DNA from: Blautia schinkii
GTDB taxonomy: Bacteria > Bacillota > Clostridia > Lachnospirales > Lachnospiraceae
DNA: 38,869 nucleotides
Direction: 5' to 3'
Assembly: GCF_013304825.1 (NCBI RefSeq)
Contig: NZ_JAAWUO010000023.1
Coordinates: forward strand, 1-38,869
Under the pieces are notes generated by a model that was not told where the DNA came from, searched no databases, and worked only from the letters and a program-made list of their open reading frames with translations. The position numbers and the translations under genes are program-made. The stretch's first letter is position 1. Each line of letters opens with the position of its first letter. This document shows, piece after piece, positions 8,803 through 17,062 of the stretch.

Positions 8803-9432
8803 TTATACCGGAAATTCAATATTCCACAATCGTTCCCAACCACCAGTATAAAATTCTCCCAGCCGATGTACATTTTTCTTTGCAGTTTCCTTGTCTATAT
8901 CATGCTCAATGATCTGAAATACCGATGAGAAAAATCCCGTATAAATCATATGCATAAGGCTTTCCTCTACAGCTGGTATTTTTACACCGTTCTCTTTCAT
9001 TTTTTCTATATAATTCAGGCTGGACTTCATTTCCCGGTCTACCATGTTGTGTATGAATAATTCAAATTTTCCACTGTCTCCGCATTTCAACAACAATCTG
9101 AAATTATCATAATGATCGTAAATATAATCAACCATCTGATCCATCCCATCACTGGATGTATCCGACATATTCCTTGTCTGATCACTGGCAGAAAGCTTTT
9201 CAAACTCCTCAACAATCTGATCATAAATCTGATAAATATGTTCCATATAGGGATCCGTCAGTGCATCAAATAGTGCCTCTTTCGTCGGATAATATTTGTA
9301 AAATGCGCCAGTAGTAAGCCCTGCATCTTTTACAATATTTCTTAAAGATGCTCCGGTCAAACCATCTTTCAGGAAATGTTTCCTGGCTGTATCTAATATA
9401 TTTTTTTGTGTATCTTCTGCTTTCGTCGACAT
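8803..9432 (-). CDS. TetR/AcrR-family transcriptional repressor
   Basis: This 209-aa protein has the N-terminal TetR helix-turn-helix at about 8-55, with SLRNIVKDAGLTTGAFYKYY matching the family signature, followed by an all-helical ligand/dimer domain with no recognisable subclass. AGGGGAC precedes the ATG. Its own promoter (9493-9520) is overlapped by a perfect 36-bp palindrome, the expected autoregulatory operator. It is transcribed toward the ABC pair 180 bp downstream and most likely controls that pair and itself. The hydrolase genes upstream are a possible second target. Confidence 0.92.
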   Translation of the reverse strand: MSTKAEDTQKNILDTARKHFLKDGLTGASLRNIVKDAGLTTGAFYKYYPTKEALFDALTDPYMEHIYQIYDQIVEEFEKLSASDQTRNMSDTSSDGMDQMVDYIYDHYDNFRLLLKCGDSGKFELFIHNMVDREMKSSLNYIEKMKENGVKIPAVEESLMHMIYTGFFSSVFQIIEHDIDKETAKKNVHRLGEFYTGGWERLWNIEFPV

Positions 9433-9461
9433 GCTTTTCTTTGTCCCCTAAACTTCTTTCC

Positions 9462-9497
9462 AAAATATAACAGTGCTATATAGCACTGTTATATTTT
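9462..9497. promoter_or_regulatory. Perfect 36-bp palindrome: probable TetR operator
   Basis: Every base from 9462 to 9497 pairs with its mirror position (18-bp arms, no spacer; core CAGTGCTATATAGCACTG). It overlaps the -10 of the predicted tetR promoter, an ideal place for autorepression. As RNA it would form an A-rich/U-rich hairpin on either strand, so it could also terminate transcription from the hydrolase gene ending at 9530. Confidence 0.75.
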
Positions 9498-9520
9498 AAC
9501 TCATTACAGGAATTTGTCAA
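9493..9520 (-). promoter_or_regulatory. Promoter of the TetR gene
   Basis: On the minus strand TTGACA (9520-9515) and TAAAAT (9498-9493) are 16 bp apart. The start point would fall inside the 36-bp palindrome. Confidence 0.6.
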
Positions 9521-9529
9521 GTCTGCTGC

Positions 9530-10498
9530 TTAGATTTTTTTATTTTTCATTTTATCCGTCTCTTTTGCACTCTTCCATTCTGCAACAGCATTTCTCACCC
9601 GGCGGTCAATATCCAGACGTGCTCTGCGACATTCTTTCGGGTATTTTCTTGCTGCCTGAAATGCCAGTTTCATGAAGATTCCAGAACCAACCGGGAGCAT
9701 TATCTTTAACATACCCTCCGGAAAAACGAAATGGGTTCCATGCTCATAAATAACATACTCCAACCTGCATGTGTGTGGATGATCTTTCATACGTTGCTTC
9801 ATACGGCGGATATACTTTGCTGTATCCCATAACACATCATCTTCCGCACCAATCAGCAATAATGTTCCATGGATTTTTTCAATCTTGATCATCTCGTCTT
9901 CTGTAATTGGGTGAACCTTTTCCGAATCATCAAACAGTTTTCTTGAATTAATCATATCACCGGCCCGTTTTGTTTCTTTCTCAATCACATGCCAGTAGTC
10001 CGGATGTTTGTAACAAAACGGCATGTACGGAAATGGTTCTCCTTTATACGAAAAAAGAGCTTCTCCTTCTATCGGCCATTCCTTACAGCCATCTTTTTTG
10101 CCCTGCATAAATCCCTGCCAGATAAAGTCACTCGGTGTCAAACCAATCGTCAATGTAATATCTTCAAAATAAGAAGCGGCAGTTAAGGCAAGTGTTCCTG
10201 TAGTAGATGCCCCGACAATTCCTATCTTCTGATTACCATGTGCTTTTAACCAGCGAATTGCTTTCTGTATGCGTTCCAGCGGATAATTATGATGTCCATA
10301 ATCCTTTTTTCCAGGTGACATTGTCATCACATTCACACCGAGTTTATGTAACCATTTCACGGATGTACGCGCCAGATAATCCTCTGGATCATCCCCAATC
10401 ATGGCAATCATTGCACAATCTGAGTCTTTTTTGCATTTCCAGTATGCACCATAAAATCCATCTGTTCTCACATCAAAATGTCTTTTTTTAATCAGCAT
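9530..10498 (-). CDS. Alpha/beta hydrolase of the acyl-CoA thioesterase/BAAT C-terminal type
   Basis: This 322-aa protein has the nucleophile elbow GIVGASTTG (Ser98), the BAAT_C-type stretch LTPSDFIWQGFMQG about 30 residues later, a probable acid in IGAEDDVLWDT and a probable His in YEHGTHFVFP. BAAT-type domains hydrolyse or transfer acyl groups from CoA thioesters, but the natural substrate is unknown. I start it at the ATG at 10498, preceded by GGAAGGAAAG. This overlaps the upstream hydrolase by seven bases (ATGCTGA), indicating coupled translation. A 65-bp stretch at 11917-11981 is about 88% identical to codons around 10100-10164, a remnant of a second copy. Confidence 0.85.
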   Translation of the reverse strand: MLIKKRHFDVRTDGFYGAYWKCKKDSDCAMIAMIGDDPEDYLARTSVKWLHKLGVNVMTMSPGKKDYGHHNYPLERIQKAIRWLKAHGNQKIGIVGASTTGTLALTAASYFEDITLTIGLTPSDFIWQGFMQGKKDGCKEWPIEGEALFSYKGEPFPYMPFCYKHPDYWHVIEKETKRAGDMINSRKLFDDSEKVHPITEDEMIKIEKIHGTLLLIGAEDDVLWDTAKYIRRMKQRMKDHPHTCRLEYVIYEHGTHFVFPEGMLKIMLPVGSGIFMKLAFQAARKYPKECRRARLDIDRRVRNAVAEWKSAKETDKMKNKKI

Positions 10499-11286
10499 AA
10501 GCTCTTTCCTTCCCCCAACCAGACTGATTTCCTTACTTCTTCCACCCACTCTGCACTATGGCAGCAAAACAGTTCTTCATGCTGCATGTTGTGCCTCCGA
10601 ATATCCGGATTTTTGAAATAAGTATAATATCTCTTTTCGTATTTTTCACCCATCTTTGTTGCGTAAAACACGTGGATTGTTGTTCCCGGCACATCAATTC
10701 CATGCTGGACTTTCGTAACCAGATCAGAATAGAACTGATTATAAATACTCTGTTTCGTAATCCATGGACTTCCTCCCTTGTCAATACCGAACATATTTAA
10801 AAATCCATCAATCAGTTTCTTTTTTGATCCATCTGCTTTATTTATTTTCTTTTGCATAAATTTAGGTAATTTACCCGTGGATACCATTTTATACATAATC
10901 GGCACAATGATAGATGACTGGATCTTTGCCATAAACGAACCGGCTTCATCCATATCACTACTCCCAATGATTCCATGATCTATATGAATTCTTTTTCGCT
11001 GAATCAGAAGGGATACAAAACTTCCTCCAAGGGAACACCCATACGCTGCTTTAATTCTTCCACCATACTTTTTCCTGATTTCCTGCTCAATTTTTTCACA
11101 TTCATCTTCCATTGAACAAAATTCTGTTTTCTCATTTGGCTCAAATCCATCATAAGAAACTGTTACCGTATAAAAATAAGAATGTAACCCTGCCAGTACA
11201 TGGTCAAAGCTGCTATACAGGCAACAGGTACCGGGAAATAAAAATATTACTGGTTTACGATTATCTCCACTTTCATAAAATTTCAT
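10492..11286 (-). CDS. Alpha/beta hydrolase
   Basis: This 264-aa protein starts with a hydrolase core strand (VIFLFPGTCCLYSSFDHV) and has a nucleophile elbow AAYGCSLGGSF with Ser85. The C-terminal part holds a candidate His in NMQHEELFCCHS. The family is too broad to name a substrate. AAAGGAGG precedes the ATG. It is coupled by a 7-bp overlap to the BAAT-type hydrolase downstream and lies just after the broken methyltransferase, so it seems part of one minus-strand operon with the methyltransferase at 11982-12623. Confidence 0.85.
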   Translation of the reverse strand: MKFYESGDNRKPVIFLFPGTCCLYSSFDHVLAGLHSYFYTVTVSYDGFEPNEKTEFCSMEDECEKIEQEIRKKYGGRIKAAYGCSLGGSFVSLLIQRKRIHIDHGIIGSSDMDEAGSFMAKIQSSIIVPIMYKMVSTGKLPKFMQKKINKADGSKKKLIDGFLNMFGIDKGGSPWITKQSIYNQFYSDLVTKVQHGIDVPGTTIHVFYATKMGEKYEKRYYTYFKNPDIRRHNMQHEELFCCHSAEWVEEVRKSVWLGEGKSLC

Positions 11287-11343
11287 AGCTGGCCTCCTTT
11301 AGGCTTTTCGGTAGTGTCAAAAGCTTAACTCATAAAATCTGCA

Positions 11344-11867
11344 TTACTTTACACAGTGAAAATATGCCATCGAGCCGTCAACGTGGATATCGTTTTCTTT
11401 ATATAGTTTCTGAAGAATATCTTTTAGTTCTTCTTCCGTCTGGAATGGCGGGGAAAACCACCCTTTCTTTGCAAGAATGTTTTTTACCAGCCAGTCTGTC
11501 CGTTTCGATTTTTCCTTGATATAAAAGCAGGCAATGAAATTGCCGCCCGGTTTCAAAACACGCCATATTTCATGAAATGCTTTTTGCTTATCAGGAAATG
11601 CATGAAAACCATTCATGCTGACAACAGTATCAACAGATTCATTCTCCATTTGTTTTCCGTAAATACAGCAGTTCCAACCGGAACATCAAGAAGATTTCCT
11701 GAAAAGTCATCAGGAATATATGCTAAAACTTTTCGTGCTATATCATTATCATCAGTACCACTCCAAAATAACTTAATATACAGTTTACTGAAAATATTCC
11801 CTTAAGTAAGAACATCGTCATATATATTTTTTGATGTTTCATAAGCATTTTGTATTTTGTCTGCCAT
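11344..11867 (-). pseudogene. Broken class I SAM methyltransferase
   Basis: The gene begins well: GGAGG, then ATG at 11867 giving MADKIQNAYETSKNIYDDVLT. Codon 22 is TAA (11804-11802). Reading through it, the frame continues as a methyltransferase to LLDVPVGTAVF. The sequence then changes frame and skips about 40 residues of the SAM-binding core (the segment between motif I and the region before ESVDTVVSMNGFHAF). The last 101 codons (from 11649) are a normal methyltransferase C-terminal half. A nonsense codon, a frameshift and an internal deletion together mean no active enzyme. The C-terminal half has an ATG but lacks the SAM loop. It sits between a scrap of hydrolase and two intact hydrolases. 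Confidence 0.85.
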
Positions 11868-11886
11868 ATTACCCTCCAAATTTAAT

Positions 11887-11981
11887 TTATTTCCTGTTGT
11901 TTTGAATACCATAATTGCCCTGCATAAATCCTTGCCAGACAAAGTCACTTGATGTCAAATCTATCGTCAATGTAATATCCT
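11887..11981 (-). pseudogene. Fragment of a second BAAT-type hydrolase gene
   Basis: Bases 11917-11981 match 10100-10164 of the intact hydrolase with about eight differences. Translated, it gives DITLTIDLTSSDFVWQGFMQ against DITLTIGLTPSDFIWQGFMQ, then runs 11 unrelated codons to TAA at 11889-11887. One edge abuts the stop codon of the methyltransferase at 11982. This is a deletion remnant of a paralogous copy that once followed that methyltransferase. Confidence 0.8.
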
Positions 11982-12623
11982 TCAGGCTTTTCTCACAACA
12001 CAATGCATCCTCATACCTTTACGGATTTCAAATTTTTCCACTTTTAGCCCTGCTTTTCTGCAGCATTTCATAACCACATCTCTTGTTGGAACCCGGACAT
12101 CTCCGTGTCCGCATATATTTGCCAGAGGCATTTCCAATGTATTCATCAGCCATACCAATACTTTATTGTCACTTGTCACATCCCGCAGGATCAATCTTCC
12201 ATTTGAACGAAGACATCTTTTCACACTGTCAAAAAATGCCTGTGGATTCGGATAATGATGGAAGCTCATAGAACAAATAATTGCATCAAATGAATCGTTT
12301 TCAAAAGGAAAGTTCTCACAGTCTCCCACAACAAATGTTGCATTTGAAATATTTTTCTTTTTTGCCTGTTCAATCATGGCCGGAGTCAGATCCAGACCTG
12401 TATAATGTCGGTCTGGATATTTTTCTGCTAATAAAGAAATCATCGGAGCCGGTCCGCAGCCGGCATCCAATAAATTTCTAAATGGCTCCTTCTCTAATTC
12501 TTCCAGAATATCCGGATAATCCTTCTTGCACATTTCGTAAATACCAGCATGGTTACTTTCATATCTTCCTGCTGCTTTTGTAAACTCGTTAATTGACAGT
12601 TTTTTGTATTCTTCGTTTCTCAT
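11982..12623 (-). CDS. Class I SAM-dependent methyltransferase
   Basis: This 213-aa protein has a typical small-molecule methyltransferase core: motif I LLDAGCGPAP, an acidic end of strand 2 in YTGLDLTP, motif II-like FVVGDCENFPFENDSFD and IICSMSFHHYPNP, then GRLILRDVT. It resembles the UbiE/COQ5-like Methyltransf_11 group; the substrate is unknown. I use the ATG at 12623 because a TTG five codons upstream lies inside the GGAGG ribosome-binding site. It is the first gene of the hydrolase/methyltransferase stretch. Confidence 0.9.
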   Translation of the reverse strand: MRNEEYKKLSINEFTKAAGRYESNHAGIYEMCKKDYPDILEELEKEPFRNLLDAGCGPAPMISLLAEKYPDRHYTGLDLTPAMIEQAKKKNISNATFVVGDCENFPFENDSFDAIICSMSFHHYPNPQAFFDSVKRCLRSNGRLILRDVTSDNKVLVWLMNTLEMPLANICGHGDVRVPTRDVVMKCCRKAGLKVEKFEIRKGMRMHCVVRKA

Positions 12624-12741
12624 GTTGTTTTCCTCCAATCACCCTGCACCATAAATCAATATTTTCATAGAAATCAGTGTGCTTTTACATTGTCTGATAA
12701 ATTTCCATCACATATGTTAGTTTTATATAACTGTGTCTTTC

Positions 12742-12783
12742 AAAAAAACCGTCCGAATACAAAACTGTAATTTCGCACGGTTT
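12742..12783 (-). terminator. Intrinsic terminator of the YgjV-like gene
   Basis: On the minus strand a 12-bp stem with one mismatch (12783-12772 with 12757-12746) is followed by a run of seven T (complement of 12742-12748). It stands about 65 bp after the stop codon at 12848. Confidence 0.85.
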
Positions 12784-12847
12784 CTTTTCTTAGCATTCAG
12801 TATATCACTTTTACTTGGTTTATCAACCAGATTTTATCTCAATTTTA

Positions 12848-13381
12848 TTATGCTTCAGTCTCCGGAGAATCCATATTTTTCCATCCATATCGGAGAATAG
12901 ATATCAGCATAGAAGCCTCACTGACTATCTCGTCTAATATTCCTGCCCAGGAACCAACAGCAATATCATATATGATCCACAGTGGCGAATTGATCAGCAT
13001 TCCGACTATACGGATTTTCCGTGCATTGTATGTATATCCACCTATCGTTGCCGCAATGTTTGCAATAACCGGAAGCAGTGCCCACCATCCAGACCAGGTG
13101 AATATCAGCGTTGTTACTTGTAATATACAAAGTACACAGCACATCCTTCTTCCCTTTAAAAAATCATTTTTACTTCCCAGACAGAATGAGCGCACTGTAT
13201 TTAATATATAGCTTATCCCTCCGGTTACAGCTCCTAACAATAACAGATGTACTGTATAACACAAATAGGAGACAAACTGAACCCTGAACAGTGATTTATT
13301 GTTTCTGCACTGATAAGATAAGAAAAATAAAACAGTTCCAAAAAGTCCTATTCCCTGTATTAATAAAAAACGTATTGACAT
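12848..13381 (-). CDS. YgjV-family membrane protein
   Basis: This 177-aa protein is mostly hydrophobic, with about five to six membrane segments. The pattern (GLFGTVLFFLSYQCRNNKSL near the N-terminus, a central Trp-rich loop, then INSPLWIIYDIAVGSWAGIL) resembles the YgjV family of bacterial inner-membrane proteins, whose function is not established. I start at the ATG at 13381, which has AGAGG before it; a TTG five codons earlier lies in that site. It ends at its own terminator. Confidence 0.75.
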   Translation of the reverse strand: MSIRFLLIQGIGLFGTVLFFLSYQCRNNKSLFRVQFVSYLCYTVHLLLLGAVTGGISYILNTVRSFCLGSKNDFLKGRRMCCVLCILQVTTLIFTWSGWWALLPVIANIAATIGGYTYNARKIRIVGMLINSPLWIIYDIAVGSWAGILDEIVSEASMLISILRYGWKNMDSPETEA

Positions 13382-13425
13382 TATTACCTCTTGCAAATCT
13401 GATTTCTGCTTTTATTTCCACTTTA

Positions 13426-14754
13426 TTACATATTCTCTTTGGCTATATTTACTAACTTTCCTGCAGTAAGTGCAGCTCCATATGCAGCCTCTTCTTCATA
13501 TTCAGGGACCTCCATCGGCATTTTGAACATTTCTTCTGCCAGTCTTCTCATCAGCGGATTCCGGCGAATTCCGTTTCCGGAGCCAGCCAGGTGGGTAGCC
13601 TTTTTTCCGGTGAGCTGACACATCTGCTCATACTGCTCATGCAGTTCATTGAGGATTCCACGGATCACACCAACCGTCAGTGCACCAGGATGAAAATTCT
13701 CTACACCGATTCCTGTGATCATGCCTCTATGAGACGGATCACTTCTTGTCCCGGAAAAAGCCGTGTCTACTTTCCATGCGGCTTCTTTTCCATATTTTTC
13801 AATAAATTTTTCTGCCTGTTCCTGCATCTGGGAATACAGTCTTTCTTCAGTTTCTGCTGCTTCTCTGTAAAACTGTTCCAGCATCGCATACGCACGACCA
13901 CCACACAGGGAAGCTCCCACAAGGATATAGCTGCTTTCGGTACAGGGACGAAGCTCCACACTGCCGCTGCATTCTATGAACATCTCTGTTACAAAGGAAA
14001 CCTGGCTGCCGGTTCCTACATTCAGGAGCACGGTATCTTTAAGATTTCGGACAGAACCAAACAGACTCGCCTGATTATCACCAATCGATCCCATTACAGG
14101 TACACCATCTCTGGTTTCTCCGACAAAAAAATGTCCCGTTCTTACTTCCGGCAGATAAGAAGTATCTACACCTGCCTGCTCCAGGGCTTCATACAGAAAC
14201 TCCTGTTTTCGCAGATCAAAGCAGCCCCAGCTTGCTGCCATGTCAGGTCCGATAACGGGGACAGTATTTTCACACAGACGCATGGCAATATAATCACTGA
14301 TCGTCGTCATCCTTACAGCATCCTTCGGAATCTGATCTTTTTTCTGAAGATAAAAATGTGTCACTACACCATATCCGGATGCCACCGCACCCACTCCCTG
14401 CAAAAGCTCTGCACAGGTTTTTCCGTTTTCCAGCGGAATCTCTCCGCTTCCATCCTGCCAGGTATAGAGAGGACTCACTGCCTTGCCGCAAACATCCACA
14501 TACAACATTCCATGCATCTGCCCTGTAAATCCAATTCCGTCCGGTGAGCCATTCTCCTTCTGCAGCTTTGCAAGGAGCTCTCGGACTATCTCATAGATCC
14601 GTTCCGGATCCTGCAGCTTCTGTTCTGGCTTACTGCTCTGCAGAAAGGAATTATGCTCCACTGTTTCCCTTGCAAGCAGCTTTCCTGTTTCTGTATCTGC
14701 CATCACGATACTGACTGTTGTTGTGCCTATATCAATCCCCATGATCTTCATCAT
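13426..14754 (-). CDS. FGGY-family sugar kinase, probably sedoheptulokinase-like
   Basis: This 442-aa kinase has the two-domain FGGY build: phosphate-1 motif MGIDIGTTTVSI at the start, GFTGQMHGM near 75, NVGTGSQVSF near 245, and an adenosine motif LAGSGNGIRRNPLM near 385. The overall order resembles eukaryotic-type sedoheptulokinase (SHPK) and its clostridial relatives, which phosphorylate the C7 sugar sedoheptulose, but a different ketose or polyol is possible. No transporter, isomerase or transketolase gene lies beside it. Two ATGs at 14754 and 14751 are equally usable. The gene appears monocistronic with the YgjV-like gene 45 bp downstream. Confidence 0.82.
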   Translation of the reverse strand: MMKIMGIDIGTTTVSIVMADTETGKLLARETVEHNSFLQSSKPEQKLQDPERIYEIVRELLAKLQKENGSPDGIGFTGQMHGMLYVDVCGKAVSPLYTWQDGSGEIPLENGKTCAELLQGVGAVASGYGVVTHFYLQKKDQIPKDAVRMTTISDYIAMRLCENTVPVIGPDMAASWGCFDLRKQEFLYEALEQAGVDTSYLPEVRTGHFFVGETRDGVPVMGSIGDNQASLFGSVRNLKDTVLLNVGTGSQVSFVTEMFIECSGSVELRPCTESSYILVGASLCGGRAYAMLEQFYREAAETEERLYSQMQEQAEKFIEKYGKEAAWKVDTAFSGTRSDPSHRGMITGIGVENFHPGALTVGVIRGILNELHEQYEQMCQLTGKKATHLAGSGNGIRRNPLMRRLAEEMFKMPMEVPEYEEEAAYGAALTAGKLVNIAKENM

Positions 14755-14861
14755 CTGTTTCCGCCTTTTTCTGTAATTTTTATCAGAGCAAATATTATCC
14801 TATGAGATGATTATATTATTGTTTGAGGATTAATGCTATCTTTTTTCCTGTCTGCAGATTT

Positions 14862-15449
14862 TTATTTCACACACTCTATAATTATCGCTTCACATCTGTC
14901 ATATCCAATCTGCGAGCTGTTCAGGCACAACGTATAATTACTGGCTTTTCCCCATTTCTGATCCGTATAAAAGTTATAATTTGTCATACGTCTTTTATCT
15001 GTGTCTGCCATCATTTTGACAGCTTCCTGTTCAGTGACATGATATAACTGACTAATACGCTGTATTTTTTCCGGCATATCTCCGTGGATAAATACATTCA
15101 GTATATCATCCCTGTCTTTCAGAATATAATCTGCATTTCTTCCAATGATCACACAAGGCTCCTTCCGGGCCAAATCTAAAATAACCTTTCTCTGCGCCTG
15201 ATACACCATATCCTCTACTGATCTTCCTGTAATATCACGTCCGGCAAATGCATATGCAAATAGACCTTTTTTCGGAGATAATTCTGCATTTTCCTGAATA
15301 TATTCCGGAGACAGGCCGGACTTTTCTGCAATCTGACTGATGATATTTTTATCATAGTAAGCAATTCCAAGCTTCTTTGCGATTTCTTCCCCAATAAAAC
15401 GTCCACCACTTCCAAACTCTCTGCTGATCGTAATGATTCTTTTTGCCAT
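14862..15449 (-). CDS. Cytidylate-kinase-like P-loop protein
   Basis: This 195-aa protein begins with the cytidylate kinase-like P-loop ITISREFGSGGRFIGEEIA, followed by YYDKNIISQIAEKSG and a later IIGRNADYIL. These match the Cytidylate_kin_2 family, common in Clostridia and distinct from the essential Cmk. The family is thought to bind nucleotides, but its substrate is not generally known. AAGGAGGAA precedes the ATG. It follows the MATE gene by 13 bp and is probably co-transcribed with it under the leader at 16862-16996. Confidence 0.85.
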   Translation of the reverse strand: MAKRIITISREFGSGGRFIGEEIAKKLGIAYYDKNIISQIAEKSGLSPEYIQENAELSPKKGLFAYAFAGRDITGRSVEDMVYQAQRKVILDLARKEPCVIIGRNADYILKDRDDILNVFIHGDMPEKIQRISQLYHVTEQEAVKMMADTDKRRMTNYNFYTDQKWGKASNYTLCLNSSQIGYDRCEAIIIECVK

Positions 15450-15462
15450 TTCCAGTTCCTCC

Positions 15463-16830
15463 TTAACGCAAAGCTTCCACTTTATTTTTTCTGATCTTCT
15501 TTAAAAATACATATCCCACCAGACACGCAATCACTTCCGTGATTGGAAATGCCCACCAGATCAGTGAAACTCCAATCTGACCATTTCTGACAAACAGCGA
15601 AAAAATTCCAACCAACGGCTGGATAATAATAAGCTGTCTCAAAAGCGAAATAACCAGCGATTCCACGCCACCATCCAATGCCTGATAAATGCCCTGATAA
15701 GCAATATTGATTCCTGCAAACAGAAAGCTGACTGAGATTATCCTCATTGCTCCGATAAAATATTCTCTTGACTGTCCTGCATTAAACAGCGTTGCAAATG
15801 CCCCAGGGAAAATCTCTGTGATGGCAATTCCCAGAATCATTAATGCGATTGTGTAAATAAGCCCATATTTAATTCCATCCTGAATTCTCTTTTTGCTTCT
15901 CATTCCATAAGCAAATGCAATGATTGGAGTGATCGCGTCTCGCAGACCAAAAGCAAGAAACAGTACAAACTGCTGAACTTTATAAAATAATCCATAGGCT
16001 GTCTGTGCTGCCGGATTGAACTTCAGGATCAGATTCATCACATAAACCATAATGGACATCAAAGCCTGTGCAATGATCGCCGGAAGTCCGATGGCATAGA
16101 TTTCTTTGATAACGCCGGCATCCGGCTTCATGTATTTCGCTCCATGCTCAAATTCCTTATTCAGCTTCACATGGAAAATGAACAATAAAACTGCAGATGC
16201 TACCTGACCAATTACCGTTGCGTAGGCCGCACCTTTTACTCCCATTTCGGGACAAGGTCCAATGCCATAGATCATGATCGGATCAAGGATGATATTCACA
16301 ACCGCCCCGACCACCTGACCAATTGTAGAATAAAGAGAACGGCCTGTTGCCTGGAGTAACTTTTCAAATAGAGAAAAGAAAATAATACCAAAAGATATCA
16401 CGCAGCATATTCTCAAATAGCTGACTCCCATCTCAAGTACCTCTGCATTTGCTGTCTGCGATGAAATATATGCTTTCACCCCAAAGATACCAAATAATAA
16501 GCAGACCACATAAATGATCACTCCCAGAAACAGACTGTTTCCTGCTACCTTTGCAGCTTTTTTGCTGTTTCCCTGTCCCAGTGTCCTTGCAAGAAGTGCA
16601 TTGGTCCCTACACCGGTACCAATCCCCACTGCCACCATAAGCATCTGCACCGGAAATACCAGTGTCAGAGCATTCAGTGCCGCTTCACTGCCCACTCTCA
16701 TATTTCCTACAAACGCACTGTCTACAATGTTATAGACTGCCTGCAATGCCATAGATAGGATCATCGGGATTCCCATCTGGATCATCAGCTTATTTACCGG
16801 CATCTCCTTCATCTTGTTGCTTTCCGCCAT
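15463..16830 (-). CDS. MATE-family efflux transporter
   Basis: This 455-aa protein has twelve predicted membrane segments and the MATE landmarks near the start: [20 protein letters not shown], then [18 protein letters not shown], with a second similar half. MATE proteins export cationic drugs or metabolites using Na+ or H+. The substrate is unknown. GAGGAGT precedes the ATG. The transcript starts near 16997 and carries two related hairpins, the second a strong terminator ending about 22 bases before the ribosome-binding site, so expression is very likely controlled by attenuation. It is coupled to the cytidylate-kinase-like gene. Confidence 0.93.
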   Translation of the reverse strand: MAESNKMKEMPVNKLMIQMGIPMILSMALQAVYNIVDSAFVGNMRVGSEAALNALTLVFPVQMLMVAVGIGTGVGTNALLARTLGQGNSKKAAKVAGNSLFLGVIIYVVCLLFGIFGVKAYISSQTANAEVLEMGVSYLRICCVISFGIIFFSLFEKLLQATGRSLYSTIGQVVGAVVNIILDPIMIYGIGPCPEMGVKGAAYATVIGQVASAVLLFIFHVKLNKEFEHGAKYMKPDAGVIKEIYAIGLPAIIAQALMSIMVYVMNLILKFNPAAQTAYGLFYKVQQFVLFLAFGLRDAITPIIAFAYGMRSKKRIQDGIKYGLIYTIALMILGIAITEIFPGAFATLFNAGQSREYFIGAMRIISVSFLFAGINIAYQGIYQALDGGVESLVISLLRQLIIIQPLVGIFSLFVRNGQIGVSLIWWAFPITEVIACLVGYVFLKKIRKNKVEALR

Positions 16831-16861
16831 TTTGTTTTAACTCCTCTCTTCTTTTTGTCAC

Positions 16862-16921
16862 AAAAAAAGTGCGCACCCTGTCATATAAGCTGGACTTACG
16901 CTGACACGCTACACACTTTTT
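16862..16921 (-). promoter_or_regulatory. Leader element B: hairpin and terminator just before the MATE gene
   Basis: On the minus strand AAAAAGTG (16921-16914) pairs with CACTTTTT, followed by further T (seven in all, 16868-16862), a classical intrinsic terminator. Inside, TGTCA pairs with TGACA, and at the tip GTAAG (16899-16895) pairs with CTTAT (16889-16885) around a loop TCCAG (16894-16890). The ribosome-binding site and ATG of the MATE gene follow. The tip matches that of element A with compensating base changes. Confidence 0.75.
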
Positions 16922-16949
16922 CGTGGCGATATTCATTTTTGTAAAATGA

Positions 16950-16996
16950 AAACGAGCAGCCGGTAAACTGGATTTACGCTTACTTGCCACTCGTTT
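16950..16996 (-). promoter_or_regulatory. Leader element A: related hairpin at the transcript start
   Basis: On the minus strand AAACGAG (16996-16990) pairs with CTCGTTT (16956-16950), followed by a U-rich stretch. The tip is GTAAA (16977-16973), loop TCCAG (16972-16968), TTTAC (16967-16963), preceded as in element B by AGC. The outer arm begins at the predicted +1. A further perfect 8-bp hairpin (16932-16950, loop of three) shares one base with its 3' arm. Confidence 0.7.
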
Positions 16997-17002
16997 CTTG
17001 TA

Positions 17003-17031
17003 ATTATATTGCCTCTTTTTCAAAAAGTCAA
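17003..17031 (-). promoter_or_regulatory. Strong promoter of the MATE operon
   Basis: On the minus strand TTGACT (17031-17026) and a perfect TATAAT (17008-17003) are separated by 17 bp. Transcription should start at about 16997, exactly where leader element A begins. Confidence 0.8.
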
Positions 17032-17062
17032 ACAAAATTTGTTTCCGTCAGCCCCTCCGACT

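Noticed and set aside
13591..14547. A 318-codon plus-strand open frame
   Set aside because: It lies opposite the FGGY kinase, whose motifs are unmistakable. The plus-strand translation resembles no protein.
16862..16996. Guanidine-II (mini-ykkC) riboswitch
   Set aside because: Two tandem hairpins before an efflux gene fit the pattern, but the loops are TCCAG rather than ACGR and the stems are too long and terminator-like.
16790..17035. An 81-codon minus-strand frame covering the MATE leader, with a repeated RKSSL motif
   Set aside because: The repeated amino acids come from the two RNA hairpins. The frame overlaps the -10 and the MATE start and has no proper ribosome-binding site.
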